Assembly: GCA_964575975.1 (NCBI GenBank)
Contig: CAZNTU010000010.1
Span: forward strand, 1-57,691
Source of the DNA: G963674505 sp964575975
Lineage (GTDB): Bacteria > Desulfobacterota > Desulfobacteria > Desulfobacterales > SKZT01
Length of the DNA: 57,691 nt
Reading direction: 5' to 3'
Shown: positions 34,749 to 43,892 of the stretch, piece after piece
How the letters are laid out: every line of letters begins with the position of its first letter
Numbering within the stretch: position 1 is the stretch's first letter
The notes under the pieces: generated by a model
Told to the model about the DNA's origin: nothing
Databases searched by the model: none
The model's input: only the letters and a program-made list of their open reading frames with translations
Position numbers and translations under genes: made by a program

Positions 34749-35366
34749 ATTCACGTCTTCGAAATTCGCGATATGCATCGTATCGTCCTTCATCCCCATG
34801 GCGTAAATTTTTTTCCGGGTAAGATACTTGACGAGTTCCTCGGAAATGGAAAGGGAGGAAAAAATGGGGACAAGAGCCTTGTCGCGATATTCGGGGAACC
34901 AGTCGTCGATTTCCCCCAGGGTTTCGACAAAACCGTCGATGTAATTTGCGCGAGGGGTTGCCTTCGTTTTGTTCAGAAAAAAATGTCCTTTCGACACGGC
35001 TATAACGTCGAACGCCCTTTTTAAATCGGGAATTCGAGCATTTCTTTTCGCGACCCGGACGGCGAAGAAATCGAGATCCTCGACGCCGAAATACTCCTTG
35101 GCGACGCGAGGAATATTCGGCGCGACGATATCTTCCACAAGGGTTCCCATTTTATTGGCCAAATCGCCCCACTGCTTGTTCATCCGTTTTCGGTCCCTCT
35201 CCGACTCGTCTTTGAATCCTCGCATTTCTTCCTTGAATTCCCGCATTTCGCGCTCGAGCCGAAGCAATGCGGCATTCGTGGATACGATAAAGGTCCCCAG
35301 AGCGGATTCCAGAGTGTCCACCTGCGCATCGATACGATCGACCGTTTTCCTTATACTCGCGACCAT
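34731..35366 (-). CDS. Coiled-coil protein with nuclease-like C-terminal domain
   Basis: The 211-residue protein has an N-terminal coiled coil (about 1-70, heptads such as LLRLEREMREFKEEMRGFK). An alpha/beta domain follows (LVEDIVAPNIPRVAKEYFGV, IPDLKRAFDVIAVSKGHFFL) that I recall from DUF3782-like, PD-(D/E)XK-related proteins common in Deltaproteobacteria and cyanobacteria. The Asp in KRAFDVIAV and the Lys three residues on fit a D-x-x-x-K-type pattern only loosely. GGAGGGGG precedes the ATG. Function unknown; no partner is obvious. Confidence 0.75.
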   Translation of the reverse strand: MVASIRKTVDRIDAQVDTLESALGTFIVSTNAALLRLEREMREFKEEMRGFKDESERDRKRMNKQWGDLANKMGTLVEDIVAPNIPRVAKEYFGVEDLDFFAVRVAKRNARIPDLKRAFDVIAVSKGHFFLNKTKATPRANYIDGFVETLGEIDDWFPEYRDKALVPIFSSLSISEELVKYLTRKKIYAMGMKDDTMHIANFEDVNARSVG

Positions 35367-35483
35367 ATTCCCCCTCCTTTCTTTTGCAGGATTTCTCGCG
35401 CCAAACGGCGACGACGAATATTAACATCGAAACACAGGCCGATCAATATCGCGAACTTCTCGGAGCGTCATCGAATGGACCTG

Positions 35484-37358
35484 TCATGAAGTCTCGTCGA
35501 AGCGGCAGCGAAGGGCGACGGCCCCGTCCTCCAAATTCGTTCGAACCTGGTAGGGCAAGGATTTGAACAGCCGGATCATGCTTTCGTTGTCGGGAGTGGT
35601 GTAGGCCATAAATCCGGCGATGCCGTTTTCCCTCGCGGCCTCGGCCAGCTTTCTCATCAGGATTTTCCCCAAACCCATTCCCTGGAACGACTTGCTCACC
35701 GAAAAGGCGACTTCCGCAATATTGTCCCGTTCGTCAAGAATGTATTCGCCAATTCCCACGACCGTGCTGAAACCGTATTCCCCGACCACCGCCACGAGGG
35801 TCAGCGCTTTGATGTAGTCCACCTGCGAGACGCTTTCGATCTCGTCCATGACGAACCGTTCCTTTTCGTGGAAAAATCTCGAAACGATATCCTTCTTGTC
35901 GAGCGAATAAAAATGCTTTTGGATTCTCCTTGCGTCCACGGGTTTCGCCGGGCGAATGGTGACCTGCTGACCGTTGATTTCGAAGACCTGCTCGATGTTG
36001 AGCGGATATACGGCCTGAAGAGATTCCTTCACGGTTTTTTCCGGCCCCAGGAAACCCATCTTCTGGGCGTCGGAAAAGAGCTGTTCCCTGAAATCGGGAT
36101 GGGCGATGCTGATCAGTGCCAATGCTCTTTCCTGGATGTTTTTTCCGAAGAGGTTGACCACGCCGAACTCCGTGGCGACGTAATTGACGTCGCTCCTGGG
36201 GACGACGGCGGCGGTGTCGTTCAGCAGGGGGACGATTCTGCTTTTCTTGCCGTTGGCCGCCGTGGAGGTAAGGAGAATAAAGGACTTTCCGCCTTTCGAC
36301 AGGGCCGCCCCTCTTATGAAGTCGAGCATGCCGGTTACGCCGGAGAAATAGTTGAACGGAAGCGCGTCCGCCGCGACCTGCCCGGTCAGATCCACCGCCA
36401 TGCCGACGTTCATGGAGACCATTCGGTTGTGCTGCGCAATGATCGCGGGGTCGTTCACGTAGTCGGACGGATAGAATTCGATGGCCGGGTTGTCGTCCAT
36501 GAACTCGTAAAGGTGCTTGCTTCCCAGAGCGCTGCTGGCAACGGCCTTGCCTTCGTTGAGACCTTTCTTCTTGTTGGTGACGATCCCCCTGGAGATCAGT
36601 TTCATGATCTCGTCGGTCAAGTACTGCGTATGGATCCCGAGATCGTTTTTTCCGGAAAGCGCCAGCAACACCGCCTGGGAAGTGGTTCCCAAACCGATCT
36701 GTATGGTGGAGCCGTCGTCTATGAGCCTCGCGATGTGCCCGGCCATGGTGTTGGCCGCCTCCACCTCCGGGGGGTTTTCCACGGTCAACAGTTCCTCGTC
36801 CTGCTCGACTACCACGTCCACGTCGTTCACGTGAATGAAGCTTCTTCCCAGCACGCGGGGCATTCTGGAGTTCACCTGCGCGATGACCAGGTCGGCGGAA
36901 TAGGCCGCCGCCAGAGTGATATCGACCGCCACTCCCAGGCTCATCCACCCGAAGTCGTCGGGCGGGGAAACCTGGATGAGCGCGACGTTCACGGGAAGCA
37001 TGCGGCTGGAGAAAAGACGTGGCACCGAGGACAGGTTTATGGGAGTGATGTACCTGATATTCCTTGCCAATCCGGCGGGCTTGGCCGAACCCGCGTAAAA
37101 GGATCGGATGTTCATGCTCCGATCCTTGGTTTTGTTGGCGATCAGAGTCAAGGGAGAACTTTCCAGAGAGAGAAGGCGCACCACCTCCAAATCCGGGAAC
37201 TTGTGGAATTCGTCGGCCAAAACGCGCAACAGGGCCTGGGGTTCGCCGCACGAAGCCCCCGTGAAAACCCTCTGCCCCGGTCGAATCATGCCGACAGCCT
37301 CTGCGGCCGTTTTCTTTTTTTTGACGTAATTGTCGGCCCAGTAAGTTCCGATTGCCAT
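35484..37358 (-). CDS. Acetyl-CoA hydrolase/transferase fused to a GNAT domain
   Basis: Residues 1 to about 460 form an acetyl-CoA hydrolase/4-hydroxybutyrate CoA-transferase-type enzyme (GASCGEPQALLRVLADEF, LIAQVNSRMPRVLGRSFIH, STIQIGLGTTSQAVLLAL). The likely catalytic Glu sits in YVATEFGVVNLFGK. The final 150 residues are a GNAT domain (VTIRPAKPVDARRI, FQGMGLGKILMRKLAEAAR). Such fusions are known in anaerobes; whether the GNAT part acetylates the enzyme or other proteins is not established. ATG 37358 is chosen (GAGGAAT upstream); an upstream in-frame ATG would run through the preceding terminator. Confidence 0.92.
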   Translation of the reverse strand: MAIGTYWADNYVKKKKTAAEAVGMIRPGQRVFTGASCGEPQALLRVLADEFHKFPDLEVVRLLSLESSPLTLIANKTKDRSMNIRSFYAGSAKPAGLARNIRYITPINLSSVPRLFSSRMLPVNVALIQVSPPDDFGWMSLGVAVDITLAAAYSADLVIAQVNSRMPRVLGRSFIHVNDVDVVVEQDEELLTVENPPEVEAANTMAGHIARLIDDGSTIQIGLGTTSQAVLLALSGKNDLGIHTQYLTDEIMKLISRGIVTNKKKGLNEGKAVASSALGSKHLYEFMDDNPAIEFYPSDYVNDPAIIAQHNRMVSMNVGMAVDLTGQVAADALPFNYFSGVTGMLDFIRGAALSKGGKSFILLTSTAANGKKSRIVPLLNDTAAVVPRSDVNYVATEFGVVNLFGKNIQERALALISIAHPDFREQLFSDAQKMGFLGPEKTVKESLQAVYPLNIEQVFEINGQQVTIRPAKPVDARRIQKHFYSLDKKDIVSRFFHEKERFVMDEIESVSQVDYIKALTLVAVVGEYGFSTVVGIGEYILDERDNIAEVAFSVSKSFQGMGLGKILMRKLAEAARENGIAGFMAYTTPDNESMIRLFKSLPYQVRTNLEDGAVALRCRFDETS

Positions 37359-37383
37359 AGACTTATTCCTCGGTCTGTAATTG

Positions 37384-37415
37384 AAAGCCCCCATGCCGGA
37401 GGCCTGGGGGCTTTT
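37384..37415. terminator. Intrinsic terminator after the TRAP operon
   Basis: AAAGCCCCC / GGGGGCTTTT with a 13-base loop lies between dctP and the acetyl-CoA hydrolase gene, with a short U-tract on either strand. Confidence 0.8.
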
Positions 37416-37444
37416 CCGTTCTTTCTCCGTCTTGGCCCGGAGTT

Positions 37445-38548
37445 TTATCCCTTGAGGGAGTATTTGTCCGCGATCACGTTGTAGTACGCGTTTTCGGATA
37501 CAGATCCCCAAATGCCGACCTGCTCCTTGAACTTTTTAAACGACTCGTGCACTTTTCTGGACATGGGATCCTTGTCCGCTTCCTCCTCGAGAGTTTCCTT
37601 GGCGAGCTTTCTTAAATCGTCCAGGAGTTGATCGGGGAAACGAACCAAGTTTACTTTGTGCTCGGTGATAAGTTTCTGCAATGCGGCCCCGTTTCCGGCC
37701 TCGAATTCCGACAGGCTCCACAGGTTGATTTCCATAGCCACGGCGTCTACGATCACCTGAAGGTTTTTGGGAAGGCTTTCATAGGCTTTTTTGTTGAATA
37801 CGATCTCAAGAGCGGTACCGGGTTCGTGCCATCCCGGATAGTAATAATATTGAGCGGCTTTGTAAAATCCCATTCTTTCGTCGTGCAGGGGTCCGACCCA
37901 CTCGGTCGCGTCAATGACGCCCCTCTCGAGGGAAGTAAAAATTTCCCCCGGCGGAAGCAAAACCACTGTTCCGCCGGCCTTGGCGACAACCTTGCCCCCG
38001 AGACCCGGAATGCGCATTTTCAAGCCCTTGAAATCGTCCGTGCTCTTTATTTCCTTTCTGAACCAACCTCCCATCTGGACTCCAGTGTTCAGATGAGGTC
38101 TCGGGACGAGGTCGAAAGGCGCGTAGACCTCCTCCCAAAGTTGCAATCCGCCTCCGCTGTAAAACCAGGAGTTGATGCCCTGCGCATTCAGGCCGAAAGG
38201 AACCGATGAAAACCATTGCGCGGCAGGGGCCTTCCCGGCCCAGTAATATGCCGCGCCCGTGCCGACCTCGACGGTTCCTGCCGAAACTGCGTCGAAAACC
38301 CCCAACGCGGGAACAAGTTCGCCTGCGGCGAACACTTGGATTTTAATCTGTCCCTCTGTGGCTTCCTCCAACCTTTTGGCAAACCGTTCGGCACCGGTTT
38401 GAAAAACCGGTAGATTGGGCGGCCAAGTGGTGACCATTTTCCAGCCGTACGTCTTCTGGGCGATTACGGCGGGCGCTCCGATCGCCGTTCCCGCAACGGC
38501 CGCGGCCGCCATTGTTCCGGTTTTCTTCAGGAATTCGCGTCTCTTCAT
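37445..38548 (-). CDS. dctP: TRAP transporter solute-binding protein, DctP family
   Basis: The 367-residue periplasmic receptor captures an organic acid for the DctQM membrane unit. It has a twin-arginine signal (KRREFLKKTGTMAAAAVAGT) ending near APAVIAQ. TRAP-family segments include KIQVFAAGELVPALGVFDAV, VEVGTGAAYYWAGK and GGWFRKEIKSTDDFKGLKMR (the family's conserved Arg). FTSLERGVIDATEWVGPLHD further points to the subgroup that binds 2-oxoacids/monocarboxylates. The ligand itself cannot be fixed. AAAGGAG precedes the ATG. It is the last gene of dctQ-dctM-dctP. Confidence 0.93.
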   Translation of the reverse strand: MKRREFLKKTGTMAAAAVAGTAIGAPAVIAQKTYGWKMVTTWPPNLPVFQTGAERFAKRLEEATEGQIKIQVFAAGELVPALGVFDAVSAGTVEVGTGAAYYWAGKAPAAQWFSSVPFGLNAQGINSWFYSGGGLQLWEEVYAPFDLVPRPHLNTGVQMGGWFRKEIKSTDDFKGLKMRIPGLGGKVVAKAGGTVVLLPPGEIFTSLERGVIDATEWVGPLHDERMGFYKAAQYYYYPGWHEPGTALEIVFNKKAYESLPKNLQVIVDAVAMEINLWSLSEFEAGNGAALQKLITEHKVNLVRFPDQLLDDLRKLAKETLEEEADKDPMSRKVHESFKKFKEQVGIWGSVSENAYYNVIADKYSLKG

Positions 38549-38625
38549 ATTCGATGGCTCCTTTCGTTAAAAAAAAATTAATCAAGCAACGACGCCAAAC
38601 CAATGAAAAAGGTCGCCTTTCATCG

Positions 38626-39951
38626 TCAACGGGCGAACACGATTTGCGGCAACCATGAAACCAACCAAGGACAAAACACCACGATAACCAATCCGATCAA
38701 CTGGAACAGGACGAAAGGCACAATCCCCCTGTAAATGTGCCCGGTGGAAATCTCCGGCGGAGTGACCGCCTTCAGATAGAACAAGGAAAATCCAAACGGC
38801 GGAGTCATGAACGAAGTCTGGAGATTGACCGCGATCAGGATGCAGAACCACAACGGATCGAAACCGAATTCGATCATTATGGGGGCGAGGACCGGCACGT
38901 GGATGAAAGTGATTTCGATGAAGTCCAAAAAGAAGCCGATCACGAAGATCAGGCTCATGACGATGAACAAGACGAACCATTTGGAGTGGTCGTGGGCGAT
39001 TCCTCCCAGGAAATCCCTGACAAGGCCGTCCCCGCCCATGCCCCTGAACACCAGTCCGAAGGCCGCCGCTCCCACCAGGATTATGAAAACCATGCAAGTG
39101 AGCTGCAAGGTGGCGTGCATCACCTCGTGGAGAATTTTCATGGTAAATTTGCGGTTCGCGATCGTCAGAACCGTCGCACCCACTGCGCCCACCGCCGCCG
39201 CTTCGGTGGGAGAGGCGATTCCCGCGAATATGGAGCCCAAAACGGCGACCATGAGAAAAAGAGGCGGAAAAAGGGCCTTCATGACCTTCAAGAACAACAT
39301 CTTCGGCGTAAAGGCCGCCAACTCCGATTTCCGAATCGCGGGAGCGCTTTCGGGCCAGAGAATCGACGCTACGGCGATATAAAGAATGTAAAGGAATACC
39401 AGGACGAAACCGGGGAGTACCGCTCCCATGAAAAGATCGCCGATGGAGACCCCCACGATGTCCCCGATGAGCACCAGGACGATACTGGGGGGAATGATTT
39501 GGCCCAGCGTTCCCGACGCCGCGACCGTGCCTGCGGCCAACTCCTTTTGATACCCTCTCTTGAGCATGGTCGGGACGGCCAGCAAACCCATGGTTACCAC
39601 CGTGGCGCCCACGATCCCTGTAGAGGCACCCAGAAGAGCGCCCACAATCACGACCGAAATGGCGAGACCGCCCCGCACCCTTCCGAACAAAAGGCCCATC
39701 GTGTCCAAAAGGTCCTCGGCTAGCCCCGACCGCTCCAGCATCACCCCCATGAAAACGAACAAAGGCACCGCCAGAAGCGTCACGTTGGTCATTACGCCCC
39801 AGATTCTCAATGGAAGCAGGTTGAAAAAGGACCAGCCGAATCCGATCAGTCCGAACACCAAAGCAGTTCCCAGAAGAGTGAAAGTCACCGGAAATCCGGC
39901 CATCAACAAAACAGTCAGCGCGAGAAACATCCATGCGGGCAAATATTCCAT
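38626..39951 (-). CDS. dctM: TRAP transporter large permease
   Basis: The 441-residue, roughly 12-helix membrane protein is the sodium-coupled translocation subunit. It begins MEYLPAWMFLALTVLLMAGFP and shows PLFVFMGVMLERSG, TVAASGTLGQIIPPSIVLVL and VNLQTSFMTPPFGFSLFYLK, all standard DctM signatures. Its ATG overlaps the dctQ stop by one base (TGATG), so the upstream in-frame ATG at 40134 is rejected. Confidence 0.95.
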   Translation of the reverse strand: MEYLPAWMFLALTVLLMAGFPVTFTLLGTALVFGLIGFGWSFFNLLPLRIWGVMTNVTLLAVPLFVFMGVMLERSGLAEDLLDTMGLLFGRVRGGLAISVVIVGALLGASTGIVGATVVTMGLLAVPTMLKRGYQKELAAGTVAASGTLGQIIPPSIVLVLIGDIVGVSIGDLFMGAVLPGFVLVFLYILYIAVASILWPESAPAIRKSELAAFTPKMLFLKVMKALFPPLFLMVAVLGSIFAGIASPTEAAAVGAVGATVLTIANRKFTMKILHEVMHATLQLTCMVFIILVGAAAFGLVFRGMGGDGLVRDFLGGIAHDHSKWFVLFIVMSLIFVIGFFLDFIEITFIHVPVLAPIMIEFGFDPLWFCILIAVNLQTSFMTPPFGFSLFYLKAVTPPEISTGHIYRGIVPFVLFQLIGLVIVVFCPWLVSWLPQIVFAR

Positions 39952-40493
39952 CAGCTTTCCTCCCCCTTCCCTGCTTCCGTTTCGAACGGGTGTCCCAAGA
40001 TCGTGAAGACACTTTTGATCCCCAGGGAAATGCCCTGCAGCACGACAAGAACGAATCCGGCCGGAATGCACGCCTTGATGATAAACCGGTAGGGGATTCC
40101 CCCCGGATCGGGCGAGCCTTCCATGATGGACCACGCGGTGTATACGAACTTGCTGGAGGTCTCTATGATCATGAAGCTTCCCGGAAGCAGGAAAAAGATC
40201 ACGCCGATCAGGTTGATCCAGGCCCGGGCTTTGGGACCAAGTCGCTGATAGACGATATCAACCCTGACATGGCCGTCCTTCAGAAGGGTGTACCCTGCGC
40301 CCATGAGGAAAATGAACGCGAACAGATGCCATTCCAACTCCTGGGTGAAAACGAAACTGGTCTTGAACGCGTATCTCATCACCACGTCCACGAACACCAC
40401 GATCACCACCAAAAACGTCGTCCAAGCAACGAAATTGCCTACCCATCGATTGATCGCGTCGATCCCCCGGGATACGAACTCTAGAAATTTCAT
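39951..40493 (-). CDS. dctQ: TRAP transporter small permease
   Basis: This 180-residue four-helix membrane protein pairs with DctM. TTFLVVIVVFVDVVMRYAFK (the conserved V-x-x-R-Y segment), FTQELEWHLFAFIFLMGAGY and HVRVDIVYQRL are typical of DctQ. It is the first gene of the TRAP operon. Confidence 0.93.
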   Translation of the reverse strand: MKFLEFVSRGIDAINRWVGNFVAWTTFLVVIVVFVDVVMRYAFKTSFVFTQELEWHLFAFIFLMGAGYTLLKDGHVRVDIVYQRLGPKARAWINLIGVIFFLLPGSFMIIETSSKFVYTAWSIMEGSPDPGGIPYRFIIKACIPAGFVLVVLQGISLGIKSVFTILGHPFETEAGKGEES

Positions 40494-40664
40494 AGTCTTT
40501 CCGCCGCCGCCTTTCCATATTCATGCAAAAACAAATTCCGGTAGATAGAAGACCGCTTAATGACTGAACCGAATTTATTCCTTTACATCATATGAAAACG
40601 ATATTCAAGTTTCAAGGTGGCTTTAGGGGGCGAAACCGGGAACCTATGGGTGAACAGGAAAAAA

Positions 40665-40694
40665 AGGCGGTTTCGGCGCGCGCCGAAACCGCCT
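40665..40694. terminator. Perfect 30-bp palindromic terminator after msrAB
   Basis: The palindrome AGGCGGTTTCGGCG.. is exactly self-complementary over 30 bases. On the minus strand, after the msrAB stop, it is followed by six to seven U residues (40659-40665). Confidence 0.9.
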
Positions 40695-40723
40695 GGAGAT
40701 TGTAAAACCGAATGGCAGGGTTT

Positions 40724-41851
40724 CTATCGTTTGCTTGCGAAGAGGTCGAGATACTCTCCGTATCCCTCGTTTTCCAGGTCCTCCGCCGGCACGAACTTCA
40801 GGGAGGCGGAATTGATGCAGTACCGCAACCCGGTCGGGGCGGGACCGTCCTCGAAAACGTGCCCCAAGTGAGAGTCGCCATGCTTGCTTCGGACCTCGAC
40901 GCGCTTCATGAACAACCGGTTGTCCTCGCGCTCGACGATATTTTCCGGCTCCACCGGCTTGGTGAAGCTGGGCCAGCCGGTCCCGGAATCGTACTTGTCC
41001 TCCGAACTGAAAAGAGGCTCTCCGGAAACAATGTCCACGTAAAGACCTTTTTTCTTGTTGTTCCAGAATTCATTGTCGAAAGGCGGTTCGGTCCCCTCCT
41101 TCTGGGTCACCCGATATTGAAGGGACGTCAGCATTTCGCGGATTTTGGCTTCCCCGGGTTTTCCGTACCTGGAATCGCCGGCCGTTTTTTCCGCCCTTTC
41201 GGGAAAATCCTTCCAAGCGGATTCCACGAACTGGTCTCTCCCCGAATTGTATCGGTAAAAGGAATACCTGAACGGATTCTTTCTGTAATAGTCCTGATGA
41301 TAATCCTCGGCCTTGTAGAAAGCCTTGAACGGGACGATCTCCGTCACGACCGGCTTTTCGAACGGCCCCGTCTCGGAAATCCGTTCCTTGGATTTTTCCG
41401 CGATCCGCCGCTGTTCGTCGTCGTGGTAAAAAATCGCCGTACGGTACTGAGGTCCCCTGTCGACGAACTGTCCGCCCGGATCGGTGGGGTCCACGTGTCG
41501 CCAGAACACGTCGAGCAACTCTTCGTACGAGATCTTCTCGGGGTCGTAAACCACCTGGACGGCCTCCAGATGGTCGGTCTTGCGGGAAGAAACCTCCTCG
41601 TAGGTCGGATTGGGCTTATTTCCGCCGGTGTAACCGGATATCGCCTGGTAAACGCCGTCCACCTTTTCAAAGTCGGATTCGACGCACCAAAAGCAACCGC
41701 CCGCGAAAGTCGCGACGGCCGCGCTTTCGGGCTTTTCCGCCCTTGCCTTTTCCTCCGCCGATTTTCCTTCGGCGCTGTCGCCGAACTTGAACAATCCTGC
41801 CATGAATGCACCTGTTATTGTTAATGCGATCACAATCGTGAATGTTTTCAT
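40724..41851 (-). CDS. msrAB: Exported methionine sulfoxide reductase MsrA-MsrB fusion
   Basis: The protein repairs both S- and R-methionine sulfoxides. The 375-residue product has an N-terminal hydrophobic signal or anchor (5-21). An MsrA domain follows, with the catalytic motif GCFWCVE (Cys53 nucleophile) and GYTGGNKPNPTYEEV. The MsrB domain (GEPLFSSEDKYDSGTGWPSF, HGDSHLGHVF) has its catalytic Cys344 in LRYCINSAS. The paired CxxC zinc ligands of many MsrBs are absent, so it is the zinc-free type. The signal suggests periplasmic or membrane-facing repair, unusual for a strict anaerobe but common in oxygen-exposed ones. Confidence 0.95.
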   Translation of the reverse strand: MKTFTIVIALTITGAFMAGLFKFGDSAEGKSAEEKARAEKPESAAVATFAGGCFWCVESDFEKVDGVYQAISGYTGGNKPNPTYEEVSSRKTDHLEAVQVVYDPEKISYEELLDVFWRHVDPTDPGGQFVDRGPQYRTAIFYHDDEQRRIAEKSKERISETGPFEKPVVTEIVPFKAFYKAEDYHQDYYRKNPFRYSFYRYNSGRDQFVESAWKDFPERAEKTAGDSRYGKPGEAKIREMLTSLQYRVTQKEGTEPPFDNEFWNNKKKGLYVDIVSGEPLFSSEDKYDSGTGWPSFTKPVEPENIVEREDNRLFMKRVEVRSKHGDSHLGHVFEDGPAPTGLRYCINSASLKFVPAEDLENEGYGEYLDLFASKR

Positions 41852-42054
41852 GTCATTGCCTCCATAGCTGCATACGGATTAATATAAAGCCTGATTCCGA
41901 CATTTCCATATCCTCCAAGGCGAACTGTTCGACAGCGTCGCGGAGACTTTGAGATGCTATACGGAAACGTTGCCTCTGAAAGAGGAACGAATGCAGCAAA
42001 AAGAACGACGCATGCATCCCGAAACAATGGCAAAGCAACCGGGAAATCTACATT

Positions 42055-42513
42055 TCATCGCCTCGGGTCGCAATCGCGAAGCTCCGGACGCTCATAGATT
42101 ATGTCGTAGGCCTTCATCAGCCTCTTTCCCAGCATTTGCGAAAGCTTTTTATAGAAAAGAAAACCGATTTCCGGCTGTTTTTCCAGCAAGACGCCCAAGT
42201 CGTTCTTGTCGAATTTCAGCATAGACGAGTTTTTCGTGCAAACCGCCGAAGCCGTATATGCCTCGCCTCCCACAAGGCTTGACCAGCCGAACATCTCGCC
42301 GGGCTCGTCGAGGAGATAGACCTTTTGCCTTCTGTCGCTTATGCTCAGCTTCACCCCTCCCTCGATCAGAGTGTAAAAGCGGCTTGCAGGCTCTCCCTCG
42401 TTGAACAGGCAGTGCCCCTCTTTGCAATATTCCCTTGTCGCGATGTGAATGAAATCTTTTACGAAAATCATTCCCATGCCATACAGCAAATCTCTCTGAT
42501 CCATCATAGCCAT
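42055..42513 (-). CDS. Cyclic-nucleotide-binding (Crp-like) domain protein without HTH
   Basis: The 152-residue protein is a single cNMP-binding beta-roll: EYCKEGHCLFNEGEPASRFYTLIEGGVKL is the usual beginning, followed by PGEMFGWSSLVGGEAYTASAV (the phosphate-binding-cassette region) and a C-terminal helix. No DNA-binding domain follows. It probably senses a ligand or acts as a protein partner rather than a transcription factor. GGAGGGAGC precedes the ATG. Confidence 0.85.
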   Translation of the reverse strand: MAMMDQRDLLYGMGMIFVKDFIHIATREYCKEGHCLFNEGEPASRFYTLIEGGVKLSISDRRQKVYLLDEPGEMFGWSSLVGGEAYTASAVCTKNSSMLKFDKNDLGVLLEKQPEIGFLFYKKLSQMLGKRLMKAYDIIYERPELRDCDPRR

Positions 42514-42895
42514 TGCTCCCTCCCATTTTCATCTATCCGATGCGTCCATATTTTACCGACCTTGCGCCATTGTCAAGAAAAAATCGATACGCCATCTTTT
42601 CGGATTTTCGACATTGTTTTACGATCTCCGGCCTTCGAATCGACACGCTTGTTGAAAGGGCCTTTTTCGCTGGCGCTCGACTACGGGCGCAAGCCCCGGC
42701 GAACGACCTTGACGGTCGCCCCTCCTGTGCGCTAACATGCGGAAACGCGGGTATCCGCATAAGCGCGGGTTTTGGAAGCTCCGGTCGCGTTTCGCGGCTT
42801 TTTGACTCCTTCGGATTCAAGCGCCGATTTTTTCGCCTCCTCGGCTCGGAGGGCGAATTCAACGGCAATTCCCAAAATGAAGGGTAGAGGACGGA
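42514..42895. other. Divergent intergenic region
   Basis: About 380 bases lie between the cNMP-binding gene and the sirtuin gene. A short hairpin (ATGCGG / CCGCAT near 42738-42761) and a repeated CGCGGGT are visible. The minus-strand frame across it has an ordinary shadow composition. No gene is called. Confidence 0.4.
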
Positions 42896-43726
42896 ATGAA
42901 AACGATGTACAAGGATAAACTGAAGAGATCGGTCGATGAAGCACTGGCGAGCGGCGGACTGATAACGGTCTTGACCGGAGCGGGGGTTTCCGCGGAAAGC
43001 GGCATCCCGACTTTCCGAGGACCCGAGGGCTATTGGACGGCAGGTTCGGTTAACTACCAGCCGAGCGAAATCGCGACGAACTCGATGTTCGAGCGAAACC
43101 CCAAAGAAGTTTGGAAATGGTTTCTTTTCCGCCGCGGGGTTTGCGCGGACGCTCGCCCGAACCCCGGTCACCTCGCCATCGTCGAAATGGAAAAGCTTCT
43201 GAAAAACAGATTCCGGCTGATCACCCAAAACGTGGACGGCCTTCATCTTCGGGCGGGAAACACGTTGGAGGCCACCTACCAGGTCCACGGAAACCTGAAC
43301 TACATGCGGTGCTCGAGGGAATGTTCGTCCGGCGTGTATCCGGTCCCCGAAACAATTCCTAAAATCGCAAGGGGCGAGGATTTGTCCGAGGTTGACTGGG
43401 CACTGCTCAAATGCCCGATTTGCGGTTCCATGTCCCGTCCGCACGTTCTGCTCTGGGACGAATACTACGACGAAGAATTCTACAGGTTCGAAAGCTCCCT
43501 CCGCGACTCCTGTTCCACCTCCCTTCTCGTCGTGGTCGGCACGACCGGTTCGACGAACCTTCCCAACCGCGTAGTGGCTTCCGTATCGAGTCGCGGAGGC
43601 GCCATAATCGACATCGACATCGAGGAGAACGTCTTTTCGAAAGCGGCCCTGCAAAGCCCGGGAGGCCTCTTTTTGAAAGGGAGCAGCGGGAGCATTCTGC
43701 CGTCCATTGTGGGTATGCTCGGGTAA
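42896..43726 (+). CDS. SIR2-family NAD-dependent protein deacylase (sirtuin)
   Basis: Sirtuins remove acetyl or other acyl groups from lysines using NAD. The 276-residue product has GAGVSAESGIPTFRG (28-42), TQNVDGLH (110-117) and catalytic His131 in QVHGN. A zinc knuckle is formed by Cys139, Cys143, Cys173 and Cys176, and VVVGTTGSTNLPN completes the NAD pocket. GAGGACGG precedes the ATG. It is flanked by unrelated genes. Together with the GNAT proteins in the window it could take part in acetylation control, which is inference. Confidence 0.93.
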   Translation: MKTMYKDKLKRSVDEALASGGLITVLTGAGVSAESGIPTFRGPEGYWTAGSVNYQPSEIATNSMFERNPKEVWKWFLFRRGVCADARPNPGHLAIVEMEKLLKNRFRLITQNVDGLHLRAGNTLEATYQVHGNLNYMRCSRECSSGVYPVPETIPKIARGEDLSEVDWALLKCPICGSMSRPHVLLWDEYYDEEFYRFESSLRDSCSTSLLVVVGTTGSTNLPNRVVASVSSRGGAIIDIDIEENVFSKAALQSPGGLFLKGSSGSILPSIVGMLG

Positions 43727-43892
43727 ACCGCAGCAAGCAGGTCGGCTCTTTGTTTCGGAAATCCGAGCCTTTGTAAAACTTTTGTAAAAGCCCTTATCTC
43801 TTTTGCAATTCCCACCAATATGATCTATTTAAGACCGGTATTTGTTAAGTTTTTTTAATTTACGAACGGCAACTGCGTGGAGGAAACTTAAA

